Source: Dyella silvatica (GTDB lineage Bacteria > Pseudomonadota > Gammaproteobacteria > Xanthomonadales > Rhodanobacteraceae). Taken from it: a stretch of DNA of 64,000 nt. Below are positions 35,856 to 44,283 of the stretch, piece after piece. Position 1 is the stretch's first letter. Each line of letters starts with the position of its first letter. The translations under genes were made by a program, and so were the position numbers. The notes below the pieces were generated by a model. That model searched no databases. It saw nothing but the letters and a program-made list of their open reading frames with translations, and was not told where the DNA came from. The stretch lies in contig NZ_JAPDPE010000001.1 in NCBI RefSeq assembly GCF_026283955.1, forward strand, positions 1-64,000, given 5' to 3'.

Positions 35856-36889
35856 TACATGGTCTCCGTGACCTTGCGCAGGTGCGGCGGTACATCAGGA
35901 TCATAGCCGCGTGCCAGCGACAGCGCGCTGGCCGCGCGATAAAAACTTTGCACCGCCAGCAACGGCGTCACGATCGGCGCGATGTTGTTCGGCAGGGGCA
36001 AGGCGTCGGCAGCATCGGAGCCCGGCGCGGCCAGCCATACGCGTGCGCCACGGCTACGGAATTCATTCGCCACCGCCACGGTGTTGTCCTGGGTGCCATC
36101 GTCCTGGGCGAAGAACAGCACCGGGAAACCATCGCCGACCAGCGCCATCGGGCCGTGCTTTACTTCCGCCGCGCTAAAGGCCTCGGCGTGCAGGCCACAG
36201 GTTTCCTTGAGCTTGAGCGCCGCTTCCAGCGCCGCGCCAAAACCGTAGCCGCGGCCCACCACGAACAGGCTTTGCGCACCGCGCAAGCCCTTGGTCAGCG
36301 CGCTCCAGTCGGCATCCCAGCCGCGGCGCAAATCATCCGGCAGGCGGGTGATCACCGCATGCAGCTCGGCATCGTTGCTCCAGTGCGCGGTCAATTGCAG
36401 GATCGCCGCCAGCGTTGCCAGATAACTTTTTGTCGCTGCCACGCTGCGCTCAGGGCCGGCGCGCAACGGAATCACCGTATCGGCCAGCGCGGCCAGCGGG
36501 GAGTCCTCGACATTGACCATCGCCAGCACCATCGCACCGGCGTCTTTGGCCGCCTGTGCACTGCGTAGCAGGTCCGGGCTTTTGCCCGATTGCGAAATGG
36601 CAATGAACAAGGCGCCGTCGAGATGCAGATCCGCATCGTAAATCGACGAGATCGACGGCGAGGCCGAGGCGGTGATCAAGCCCAGCCGGGTTTCGAAAAC
36701 ATATTTGGCATAAGCCGCGGCATGGTCAGAGCTGCCGCGCGCGCAGGTGACAATAAAGCGCGGTGGCTGCGCGCGCAGGCGCTCGCCCAGCGCGGCAAGC
36801 AAGGCGGCATTCTCACTGAGTTGGCGTTCGACCACGGCGGCGGTTTCCATCGCCTCGCGGTACATCAAGGTGTCACTGGCTGCTTTCAT
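35855..36889 (-). CDS. nagB: Glucosamine-6-phosphate deaminase, SIS type (NagB-II)
   Basis: 344 residues. Two SIS domains: RFIVTCARGSSDHAAAYAKY and FIAISQSGKSPDLLRS in the first, SLFVVGRGYGFGAALEAALK and EAFSAAEVKHGPMAL in the second. It resembles the isomerase half of GlmS without the glutaminase domain, the form of deaminase found in Shewanella and Xanthomonas nag operons. Converts GlcN-6-P to fructose-6-P and ammonia. ATG 36889 is chosen over the upstream extension (36937), which has no start signal. Confidence 0.9.
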   Translation of the reverse strand: MKAASDTLMYREAMETAAVVERQLSENAALLAALGERLRAQPPRFIVTCARGSSDHAAAYAKYVFETRLGLITASASPSISSIYDADLHLDGALFIAISQSGKSPDLLRSAQAAKDAGAMVLAMVNVEDSPLAALADTVIPLRAGPERSVAATKSYLATLAAILQLTAHWSNDAELHAVITRLPDDLRRGWDADWSALTKGLRGAQSLFVVGRGYGFGAALEAALKLKETCGLHAEAFSAAEVKHGPMALVGDGFPVLFFAQDDGTQDNTVAVANEFRSRGARVWLAAPGSDAADALPLPNNIAPIVTPLLAVQSFYRAASALSLARGYDPDVPPHLRKVTETM

Positions 36890-36937
36890 AAAACTCTCAA
36901 AGGGAAGTGCATCTGCTGGGCGAGGCGCGTGGCGCAC

Positions 36938-38059
36938 TCAGCCTTTTTTGGGTGTGGAACCGCGTGGCGGCGAGGTAGACCCGCGCACCACCAGTTCGGG
37001 AGTAAAGCCTTCGTTGGCGAGCGTGTTGTCGGCGCCGTTGCTCTTGCGTTGCAGCTCATCCATCAAGCGCAGTGCGGCGTGGCGGCCGATTTCACCGGTG
37101 GACTGGCGCGCCGTGGTCAGCGCTGGCCAGGCCTGTTTGGAGAATGGATTGTCTTCGAAGCCGGCGATGGATAGATCCCACGGCACATCCAGCCCGGCCG
37201 AACGCGCGGCCGCCAGCACGCCGGCGGCGATCTCGTCGTTGCTGCCGAAAATCGCCGTGGGTGGTTCTTTCAGGGCGAGCAATTTGCGCGCGCGGCGAAA
37301 GCCGTCGTCAAACGCGTAGTTGCCCGGCAGCACGAATTTCTTGTTGATGGTGATGCCGTAATCCTTCATGGCATTCGAATAACCCTGGTAGCGCTCGGGG
37401 CTGGAGCGATGATGCGGCTCGCCCCACAGAAAACCGATACGCGTATGGCCGAGCTGGATCAAATGTTCGGTAATCGCATAGGCCGCGTCGCGGTCATCCA
37501 CATAGACGCAAGGCGAGCCGTCCTGCGGGTCGTCACGCGAGGCGATAATGCGCACAAAGCAAATATCTTGTGCCTTAAGCGTGGCGATCAGTTCATCTTG
37601 CTCGGACATCGGCGGGGCCAGCACCAGACCGGCCAGGCGCGAGCGCGACACCAGGCTGGACAGCTCTTCGGCCAGGTCTGCCGCCGAGCTGTCGCAAGGG
37701 TGAATCTGCAAGCCAAAGCCGCGTTCGCGGCAGGCCGACAACACCCCCTCTTGCATGCTGATGACGTAGTGCGCGTTCGGGTTGTCGTAAACCAGCCCGA
37801 TCGCATACGCATGGGTGCTGCGCAACCCGCGTGCCGCCGGGTTGGGACGATAACCGAGCGCCTCGATGGCGCGCTCCACTTTCTCGCGCGTGTCGGTACG
37901 CACCGATGCTTCCCGGTTGATCACCCGGGAGACGGTTTTCAGCGAGACGCCGGAGCGTTTGGCGACATCCTTAATAGTGGGGCTTGGCAACGATTCAAAC
38001 TCCGGCAGATCGAAGGGCGGACAGCATAGCCTCGCAGATCGGGGCCCACTGAACGACAT
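36938..38059 (-). CDS. nagR: LacI-family repressor of GlcNAc genes
   Basis: About 373 residues. HTH TIKDVAKRSGVSLKTVSRVI with the hinge-region LGYRPNPAARGLRS, then a periplasmic-binding-like ligand domain (LVYDNPNAHYVISMQEG, IAGFEDNPFSKQAWPALTTA). LacI repressors bind palindromes centred on CG; two such sites lie in the nagP-nagK region. The N-terminus is uncertain: ATG 38059 gives a 28-residue extension before the HTH, while a TTG at about 37998 with GGAG upstream would start close to it. Confidence 0.88.
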   Translation of the reverse strand: MSFSGPRSARLCCPPFDLPEFESLPSPTIKDVAKRSGVSLKTVSRVINREASVRTDTREKVERAIEALGYRPNPAARGLRSTHAYAIGLVYDNPNAHYVISMQEGVLSACRERGFGLQIHPCDSSAADLAEELSSLVSRSRLAGLVLAPPMSEQDELIATLKAQDICFVRIIASRDDPQDGSPCVYVDDRDAAYAITEHLIQLGHTRIGFLWGEPHHRSSPERYQGYSNAMKDYGITINKKFVLPGNYAFDDGFRRARKLLALKEPPTAIFGSNDEIAAGVLAAARSAGLDVPWDLSIAGFEDNPFSKQAWPALTTARQSTGEIGRHAALRLMDELQRKSNGADNTLANEGFTPELVVRGSTSPPRGSTPKKG

Positions 38060-38088
38060 CAGTGTCAGCTGATTCCATGGGAAGTAAC

Positions 38089-39378
38089 TCAGTTGCTCGG
38101 ATGTTGGCCTACCCGATGGCCGCGCAGGCCGAAGTACAGGATGTAGAGATAGCAAGGCACCATCAGCAGCAAAAAGACCAGTTGGAAGTTGAAGTGTTCT
38201 TTCAGATGCACATACAGCTGCGGCACGATCGCGCCACCGGCGATGCCCATGATAAGCAGGGCCGAGCCAAACTCGGTAAAGCGGCCCAGCCCTTTGATCG
38301 CCAGCGGAAAGATCGCCGGCCACATCATCGCGTTGGCAAAGCCCAGCGCAGCGACGAACGCCACCGAGAAATAACCCTGGGTGAAGTAGGCGCCGATGGT
38401 GAACAGCACGCCGAGTATCGCCGACACCGCCAGGTAGCTTTGTTGCGAAATGATGCGCGGGATAAGCGCCAGGCCAGCTAGGTAACCCGCCAGCATGGCG
38501 AGCAAGGTGTAAGTGGTGAAATGCGCGGTCTCGCCTTTGGACAAGCCGAAGCTTTGGCCGTAGGTGCCAATGGCGTCACCGGCCATCACCTCCACGCCGA
38601 CATACAAAAACAGGCACAGCACACCCAGCCACAAATGCGGAAAGCTGAAAATGCTGCCCTTGTCGTGGCCGATATCATGCTCGCTGTTGGCGCCGGCCGG
38701 TTTGATTTCCGGCAGTGACGAACGCAACACCCAGATCGCCAGCAACACCAACAAGCCGGCCATCACCATATAAGGCATATGCACCTTGGCGGCGAAGGTA
38801 TTGAGCAAGGCCTCGCGCGCTTCGGGCGACGGTGCCGCCTTCACTTGTTGATCGAAGGAGTCGATGCCGCTGAGTACCAGCGCGCCAAACACGATCGGCG
38901 CCAATGCGCCGGCGATCTTGTTGCAAATACCCATGAACGCGATGCGCTGCGCGGCGCTGTCGATCGGGCCGAGAATGCTGATGTACGGGTTCGATGCGGT
39001 TTGCAGCAAGGCCAGCCCCGCGCCGATCACGAACAAGCCCGTCAATGCGCCCGGATAGATCCGCATGGTCACGAATTGGCCAAACAGCACCGCCCCCAAT
39101 GCCATCACGAATAAGCCAAACGCCATGCCTTTTTTCATGCCGGTGCGCTTGAGCACGGCAGAAGAGGGCAGGGCGAGGAAAAAGTAAGAAAGATAAAACG
39201 CCATCGGCACCAGGAAAGCGTTCACGTCATCCAGGCTAAAGGCCAGTTTGACGAAGGTGATCAGTGGCCCGTTAAGCCAGGTGACAAAGCCGAAGATGAA
39301 AAACAGTACGCCGATGATAAGCATCGGCACCAGGCTCGATGTGCGTGATTCGTCGGCGGTAAGCGTGCTGGACGACAT
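38089..39378 (-). CDS. nagP: N-acetylglucosamine transporter, MFS (FucP/NagP family)
   Basis: 429 residues, 12 predicted membrane helices. FucP-type features: FFIFGFVTWLNGPLITFVKL, FYLSYFFLALPSSAVLKRTG and ALLQTASNPYISILGP. Inner-membrane uptake of GlcNAc released by the outer hexosaminidase. It heads the minus-strand nagP-nagR-nagB-nagA operon and is divergent from nagK. Confidence 0.92.
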   Translation of the reverse strand: MSSSTLTADESRTSSLVPMLIIGVLFFIFGFVTWLNGPLITFVKLAFSLDDVNAFLVPMAFYLSYFFLALPSSAVLKRTGMKKGMAFGLFVMALGAVLFGQFVTMRIYPGALTGLFVIGAGLALLQTASNPYISILGPIDSAAQRIAFMGICNKIAGALAPIVFGALVLSGIDSFDQQVKAAPSPEAREALLNTFAAKVHMPYMVMAGLLVLLAIWVLRSSLPEIKPAGANSEHDIGHDKGSIFSFPHLWLGVLCLFLYVGVEVMAGDAIGTYGQSFGLSKGETAHFTTYTLLAMLAGYLAGLALIPRIISQQSYLAVSAILGVLFTIGAYFTQGYFSVAFVAALGFANAMMWPAIFPLAIKGLGRFTEFGSALLIMGIAGGAIVPQLYVHLKEHFNFQLVFLLLMVPCYLYILYFGLRGHRVGQHPSN

Positions 39379-39488
39379 GATGATGAAACTCCCCGCAATG
39401 CTTGGATGGTGCAGCTCTAATGTGGACGGGCTGATGACCGAAATGGTCGCTGGACCGTGATATCCCCGGGCCGTTTATCCGCGCTAAC

Positions 39489-39502
39489 TAGCAACGTTGT
39501 CA
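39489..39502. promoter_or_regulatory. NagR-type operator, site 1
   Basis: TAGCAACGTTGTCA, a 14-bp CG-centred palindrome with one mismatch, about 110 bp upstream of nagP. The form matches LacI-family operators. Confidence 0.65.
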
Positions 39503-39629
39503 ATTGTTGTCCTTCCGTCGGTCAGCGGGGAGGCCTTTGGGCGGCCGTTCTTGTCCACTCGTTTTGCCGCGCCATGGCGCATTGTTGCGCTGCAAAACGC
39601 GCCTGTTTTGACCCTTCCATTTGTCCTGT

Positions 39630-39643
39630 TGACAACGTTGTCA
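39630..39643. promoter_or_regulatory. NagR-type operator, site 2
   Basis: TGACAACGTTGTCA, a perfect 14-bp palindrome, about 75 bp upstream of nagK. It is 141 bp centre to centre from site 1, which would allow looping between the divergent promoters. Confidence 0.75.
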
Positions 39644-39717
39644 TCCCTTCCCAGACTCCGGCTCCCAATGGGGTCACGTTTACAAGAACGTGACGGGGAT
39701 GTGACGGGGGAGTGAGC

Positions 39718-40776
39718 GTGGCGGACGTGGCTAACCACAGCAGCGCGAGAAGGGCGGCAACGGCGGATGGATTTTTCCTCGCCGCCGACGTCGGCGGCAC
39801 GCATGCGCGTGTGGGGCTGGTGGCGCAACAGCTTGGCGATGCCCATCCAGTAACCGTGCTCGAGTATCAGCGCTATGCCTGCGCGGACTGGCCCAGCCTT
39901 ACCGCCGTACTGAAAGATTTTGTCGAACGCATCGGCGTGGCCGGGCAGGTCGATCAATGTGCCGTGGCCAGTGCGGGTTATGTGCTGGGTGACGCCATCG
40001 TCAACGACAATCTGCCCTGGCCGGTATCGATTCGCGATATTCGCACCAGCCTCGGCATCGATCGCCTGGCGGTCATCAACGACTTCGAAGCAGTGGCTTA
40101 TGCCACCCAGTTCCTGACCCGTGCCGACACCGTGCCAATCATCGACACCGATGCGCCGCCGATGGTCGGGCCGGTCTTGGTGATGGGGCCGGGTACCGGC
40201 CTGGGTTCGGCGGTGCTGTTGCCGGGCCAGCCGCACGCGACGGTGCTGGCGACCGAGGCCGGGCAAATCACCCTGGCGCCGGGCAATGAGCGCGAAATAG
40301 AAATACTGCGCTTGCTGGCGCGGGAGCGCGCCTATGTCTCGTTCGAAGATGCGCTGTCCGGCCCTGGCCTGCGCAATCTGTATCAAGCGATCTGCCATTT
40401 GCGTGGAGCTGCCGCCGCCCTGGTTTTGCCCAGCGACATCACCGATGCCGCGGTAGCGCGCAGCGACGAAGCCGCCGTCGAAGCATTGCAGGTGTTTTGC
40501 GGATTGCTCGGCAGTTTTGTCGGTGACCTCGCGTTGCTGTACGGCGCGCGCGGCGGTGTTTTTCTCGCTGGCGGCATCCTGCCGCAGATCCGCGAACTGC
40601 TGTTGAACAGCAGTTTTACCGAGCGTTTTTTCAATAAGGGCGTGATGCGCCCTTTTTTGAAACAGGTTCCCGTACGGCTGATGGAGCACGGCCAGCTCGG
40701 GGTGATCGGCGCCGCCGGCTTGTATCTGGATGGCCGGCCATCCCCCACACGGGAGGGCACTGCGCCAAATAGCTAA
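39718..40776 (+). CDS. nagK: Glucokinase-family sugar kinase, probable GlcNAc kinase
   Basis: 352 residues of the bacterial glucokinase (Glk) family: FFLAADVGGTHARVGLVAQQ for phosphate binding, NDNLPWPVSIRDI, the catalytic region VINDFEAVAYATQ, and MGPGTGLGSAVLLP. In nag loci of Xanthomonas, kinases of this type phosphorylate GlcNAc; the neighbours here lack any PTS, so a kinase is required. The start is set to GTG 39718, six bases after GGGGGAG; GTG 39712 is too close to that site. Confidence 0.85.
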   Translation: MADVANHSSARRAATADGFFLAADVGGTHARVGLVAQQLGDAHPVTVLEYQRYACADWPSLTAVLKDFVERIGVAGQVDQCAVASAGYVLGDAIVNDNLPWPVSIRDIRTSLGIDRLAVINDFEAVAYATQFLTRADTVPIIDTDAPPMVGPVLVMGPGTGLGSAVLLPGQPHATVLATEAGQITLAPGNEREIEILRLLARERAYVSFEDALSGPGLRNLYQAICHLRGAAAALVLPSDITDAAVARSDEAAVEALQVFCGLLGSFVGDLALLYGARGGVFLAGGILPQIRELLLNSSFTERFFNKGVMRPFLKQVPVRLMEHGQLGVIGAAGLYLDGRPSPTREGTAPNS

Positions 40777-40881
40777 GCAACGCGTTTTTTTGTCCTTTGT
40801 TTATTGACCTTCATGTCTTGAATAACGGGTGTAAACCCAGCTAGCCAACCGCCAATGTTTCACCCTCGAGGGGAGACCACC

Positions 40882-43650
40882 ATGTCACACCGCAACATGT
40901 CGTTTCATCGAACGCTGCTCGCCGCCAGTATCGTTGCCGGCCTTTGTATGTCCGCCACTGCATGGGCCCAGGACAGTGCTCAGGGAAGCACCGCCCAGGA
41001 CGCCACCCAGCCGGCAAAAGCCAAGACCGCCGCGCAGAAAGCCGAAGAAGCCAAGGCAACTCAGTTGCAGGGCATTACGGTGACCGGTATTCGCGCCAGT
41101 CTTGAAAAATCGCTCGACACCAAGCGCAACGCCGATGCCGTGGTCGAGGCGATTACCGCCGAAGACATCGGCAAGTTTCCGAACACCAACGTCGCCGAGG
41201 CGATGACCACGATTCCCGGCGTCACCATCGACCGTCAGTTCGGTCAGGGCGACCGCGTCAGCATCGACGGTACCGATCCCAGCCTCAACCTGACTTTCCT
41301 CAATGGTCAGCCGATTTCGCAGACGCCATGGCAGTACGGCGCGCAACCCAATCGCGGCTTCGACTTCACCATGCTGGCGCCGGAATTGGTCGGCCGCCTG
41401 GAAGTCTATAAATCGCCCGAGGCGCGTTTGCCCGAAGGCAGCCTCGGCGGCACCATCTTGCTGCACACGCTGGAGCCGCTCGACCTGAAGGCGAACACGC
41501 TGCGCGGTTCGTTCGGCGTCACCTATAACGATCAGGCCGAGAAGAATCGTCCGGCCGCTTCGTTGCTGTATAGCTGGAAAAACAGCGACAACACCTTCGG
41601 CATCATCACCTCGGCACAGCATTTCGAAGAGAAGATCGATCGCCAGGGCCTGGAGATTTTCGGCTACAGCCCGGTGTCCAAGTTCTCCTCCAGTCCGGCT
41701 GTGGCCGCCGGTATCGCCAACGGTTCGCTGAACCCGAATGCGCTGGTGCCGAACGAAGTCAACTCGGCCTATTTCCAGCAAGATCGCAAGCGCGACAGCG
41801 TCACCCTCGGCATGCAGTTCCGTCCCAACGAGCAGTGGGATGTCGACTTCAACAGCCTGTACGTGCGTGAGAACTTCAACAACTGGAATCAGTCGTTGTA
41901 TCCGTTCACCAGCGCTACACCGGGCAATATCACCAGCTTCAACCAGGGCGCCAACGGGGTGATCACCGGCGGCCATGTCTGCGGCAACGATAGCCCGGGC
42001 TGTCCGGCCATTGCGCAGAACACGTTCGATAGCAACGTACGCAAGTCGATCGTCAAGACGACCGCCTTCGACCTGAAGAGCACCTACCACGGCAACGGCT
42101 GGAGCCTGGGTGGCGCGGCCGGCTACAGCAAGGCCGACAACAACGACATGTCGCAGGTAGCGATGGAGCCGGTATACGCCGGCGGCTATACCTGGAACAT
42201 CCGCAACGGTTTCAGTTTCGATAACCCGCAGGCGGCGAACAACCCGGCCAACTGGCATATGAACGACACCCCAGGCCTGGGTGGCTGGGCGGGCAACTAC
42301 GGTGTGTTCAAGGCACAGGCCAAAGACACCTATGCGCAGCTCGACTTCACCAAGGATTTCGACGGCTTCATCAATCAGTTGCTGATCGGTGGCCGCTACA
42401 ACCGCCACGAAGAAAGCATGGAACAGCACGTGTACGGCCCGAATGGCCCGATCTCGCTGGCCAACCTCGGCACCATCGGCAACACCGATACGCTGGGCGC
42501 CTTCAACGGTGCATTGGCCGGTTCGGCCAGCCACGTGCAGCCCGATCCGGGCAAGGAATGGGCATGGGTTCGCGCCACCAATGGCGGCAACAATGATCCG
42601 GGCTCTTATCTCAACGGTACCTGGAAGATCGTCGAGAAAACGTCTGCGCTGTATGCACAGGTCGACTTCGCCAGCGGCCCGTGGCATGGCAACTTCGGTG
42701 CGCGCTATGTGCACACCGCGACCGACGGCAGCGGCTTCAGCTACAGCGGCGTGCCCTTGTACCCGCCGCCGGCCGGCTGGTGGCAGACCAGCTCGAGCAC
42801 GCATAACGACGTATTGCCGTCGTTGAACGTGGCCTATGACGTCAGCCAGGACCTGCTGCTGCGCTTTGCCGCCGCCAAGGTCATTGCGCGTGCGCCGTAC
42901 AACATGCAGGTCAGCAACTTGTTCCTCAACGACAGCGTGCTGACCGGCAGCGGCGGCAATGCCAAGCTCAGTCCGTACAAGTCGAACAACTTCTCGCTGT
43001 CCGCCGAGTGGTACTTCGCACCGCAGTCGGTGCTGGCGATCACCGGCTTCTACAAGAAGATCAGCAACTACATCTTCGTCGACAGCGCCGTTGAGCAGCA
43101 TTACAACTCGGCCAAGGACAACGACCCGGCGACCTTTGCCAAGCAAGTGGCGCAAGGCCTGTGCACCGCCGATGGTTTCTGCGGTTATTCGGTCAGCCGT
43201 CCGCGCGATACCGGCGCCGGCAAGGTCAAGGGTGCCAGCGTCAGCTATCAGCAGCCGTTTGGCAGCACCGGCTTCGGCCTGACCGCCAGCTACACCTATG
43301 CCGACGGCACGCTGGACAGCGGTGGCGCGTTGCCGTACAGCTCGAAGAACTCCTACTCGCTCAGCCCGTACTACGAGAAAGGCCCGTTCAGCGCCCGCCT
43401 CAACTACAACTGGCGCAGCAGCTATCTCGCCGGCGGCTACATTGCCGGCGCACCGCCGGCCACCACCGGCAACTACGGTGATCTCGGCGCCTCGCTGGGC
43501 TACAAGCTCAACGAACATGTCTTGTTCACCCTCGACGGCATGAATCTGACCAACGAGAAGTACGAGCAATATCTGCAGACCAAGGATCTGCCGGTGGCGA
43601 CCTACAGCACCGGCCGTCGCTTCATGGCCACCGTCCACGTCAATCTGTAA
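40882..43650 (+). CDS. TonB-dependent receptor, probable chitooligosaccharide/GlcNAc uptake
   Basis: 922 residues. Signal peptide ends ATAWA; a short Ala/Lys-rich stretch leads to the TonB box region (LQGITVTGIRASLEKSLDTK) and plug domain (ITAEDIGKFPNTNVAEAMTT). The remainder is the beta-barrel ending RRFMATVHVNL. The I-R-A-S-L-x-x-S-x-D-x-K-R-N motif marks the oligosaccharide-type receptors common in Xanthomonadales and Caulobacter. It lies between nagK and the GH20 gene, so it probably imports chitin fragments. GGGGAGA precedes ATG 40882. Confidence 0.9.
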   Translation: MSHRNMSFHRTLLAASIVAGLCMSATAWAQDSAQGSTAQDATQPAKAKTAAQKAEEAKATQLQGITVTGIRASLEKSLDTKRNADAVVEAITAEDIGKFPNTNVAEAMTTIPGVTIDRQFGQGDRVSIDGTDPSLNLTFLNGQPISQTPWQYGAQPNRGFDFTMLAPELVGRLEVYKSPEARLPEGSLGGTILLHTLEPLDLKANTLRGSFGVTYNDQAEKNRPAASLLYSWKNSDNTFGIITSAQHFEEKIDRQGLEIFGYSPVSKFSSSPAVAAGIANGSLNPNALVPNEVNSAYFQQDRKRDSVTLGMQFRPNEQWDVDFNSLYVRENFNNWNQSLYPFTSATPGNITSFNQGANGVITGGHVCGNDSPGCPAIAQNTFDSNVRKSIVKTTAFDLKSTYHGNGWSLGGAAGYSKADNNDMSQVAMEPVYAGGYTWNIRNGFSFDNPQAANNPANWHMNDTPGLGGWAGNYGVFKAQAKDTYAQLDFTKDFDGFINQLLIGGRYNRHEESMEQHVYGPNGPISLANLGTIGNTDTLGAFNGALAGSASHVQPDPGKEWAWVRATNGGNNDPGSYLNGTWKIVEKTSALYAQVDFASGPWHGNFGARYVHTATDGSGFSYSGVPLYPPPAGWWQTSSSTHNDVLPSLNVAYDVSQDLLLRFAAAKVIARAPYNMQVSNLFLNDSVLTGSGGNAKLSPYKSNNFSLSAEWYFAPQSVLAITGFYKKISNYIFVDSAVEQHYNSAKDNDPATFAKQVAQGLCTADGFCGYSVSRPRDTGAGKVKGASVSYQQPFGSTGFGLTASYTYADGTLDSGGALPYSSKNSYSLSPYYEKGPFSARLNYNWRSSYLAGGYIAGAPPATTGNYGDLGASLGYKLNEHVLFTLDGMNLTNEKYEQYLQTKDLPVATYSTGRRFMATVHVNL

Positions 43651-43665
43651 TCGATTTGCGCAAGG

Positions 43666-43695
43666 CACCCGCCTCCTGTTTGCAGGAGGCGGGTG
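43666..43695 (+). terminator. Hairpin after the TonB receptor
   Basis: CACCCGCCTCCTG/CAGGAGGCGGGTG, 13 perfect pairs with a TTTG loop, 15 bp past the stop. No U-run. Confidence 0.6.
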
Positions 43696-43825
43696 GTACA
43701 TCGGTGACGCAGGCATCCGGGGGGACGCTTGCGCTCGCTTCAAGAAGCGTCACGAAGCAGAGCAAGCCATCTCACCCAGGCGCATCGTCTGAGCACGACC
43801 GCCCATGACCTCTGAGGGGGTAGTC

Positions 43826-44068
43826 ATGATGCTAGGTAGAACATGGCGCGCGATGGGCATCATCACCGGCTTGTGTTTAGGCGGACCGCTGCATGCACAA
43901 GACAGCGGTCAGCAGAGCAGCAGCCCAGGCACCATGAAAACCCATCAGGCCGACAAGGCGATGGTCAAAGAATTCGCCGCCGTTACCGTGGCGGGCATTT
44001 GCGAAAGCCTGGCCGCATCGCCGGACACCAAGCGCAACGCCTCTGCCGTGGTCGATTTCAAGTTCTAA
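43826..44068 (+). pseudogene. TonB-receptor remnant reduced to signal, plug start and C-terminal residues
   Basis: 80 codons from ATG 43826 (GAGGGGG upstream). Signal-like IITGLCLGGPLHAQ, then AAVTVAGICESLAASPDTKR and N-A-S-A-V-V, a degenerate copy of the receptor motif seen upstream (ITVTGIRASLEKSLDTKR). It ends abruptly in D-F-K-F, the usual last residues of a TonB receptor, followed by its own terminator. The simplest reading is an internal deletion of almost the whole plug and barrel that stayed in frame. Expression as a small exported protein cannot be excluded. Confidence 0.65.
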
Positions 44069-44121
44069 GTGTGTGTGTCGAAAGTGCATGTTTTGAGGCC
44101 GATGGCTTCACTCCCCACGGA

Positions 44122-44150
44122 CCTGGCCTCGTTCGCCAGGCCCGTTTTTT
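44122..44150 (+). terminator. Intrinsic terminator after the receptor remnant
   Basis: CCTGGC/GCCAGG stem with a 7-nt loop followed by CCCG and six T. Confidence 0.75.
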
Positions 44151-44283
44151 AATGGATTTTTCTGCTGCGTAAGTTGACCTTGCACAGGATCTTGCCGTAC
44201 ACGACATGCTCAGCTCCCGCGGTATGCGGGAGCGAGCGCCCTGCGTCAGCCTCCCCACTGAAGCACCGAGTTAGAGATCGCCC

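Noticed and set aside
40885-43743. 952-codon open frame on the minus strand opposite the TonB receptor
   Set aside because: It is the antisense shadow of a GC-rich gene; no domains, biased composition, and the plus strand encodes a clear receptor.
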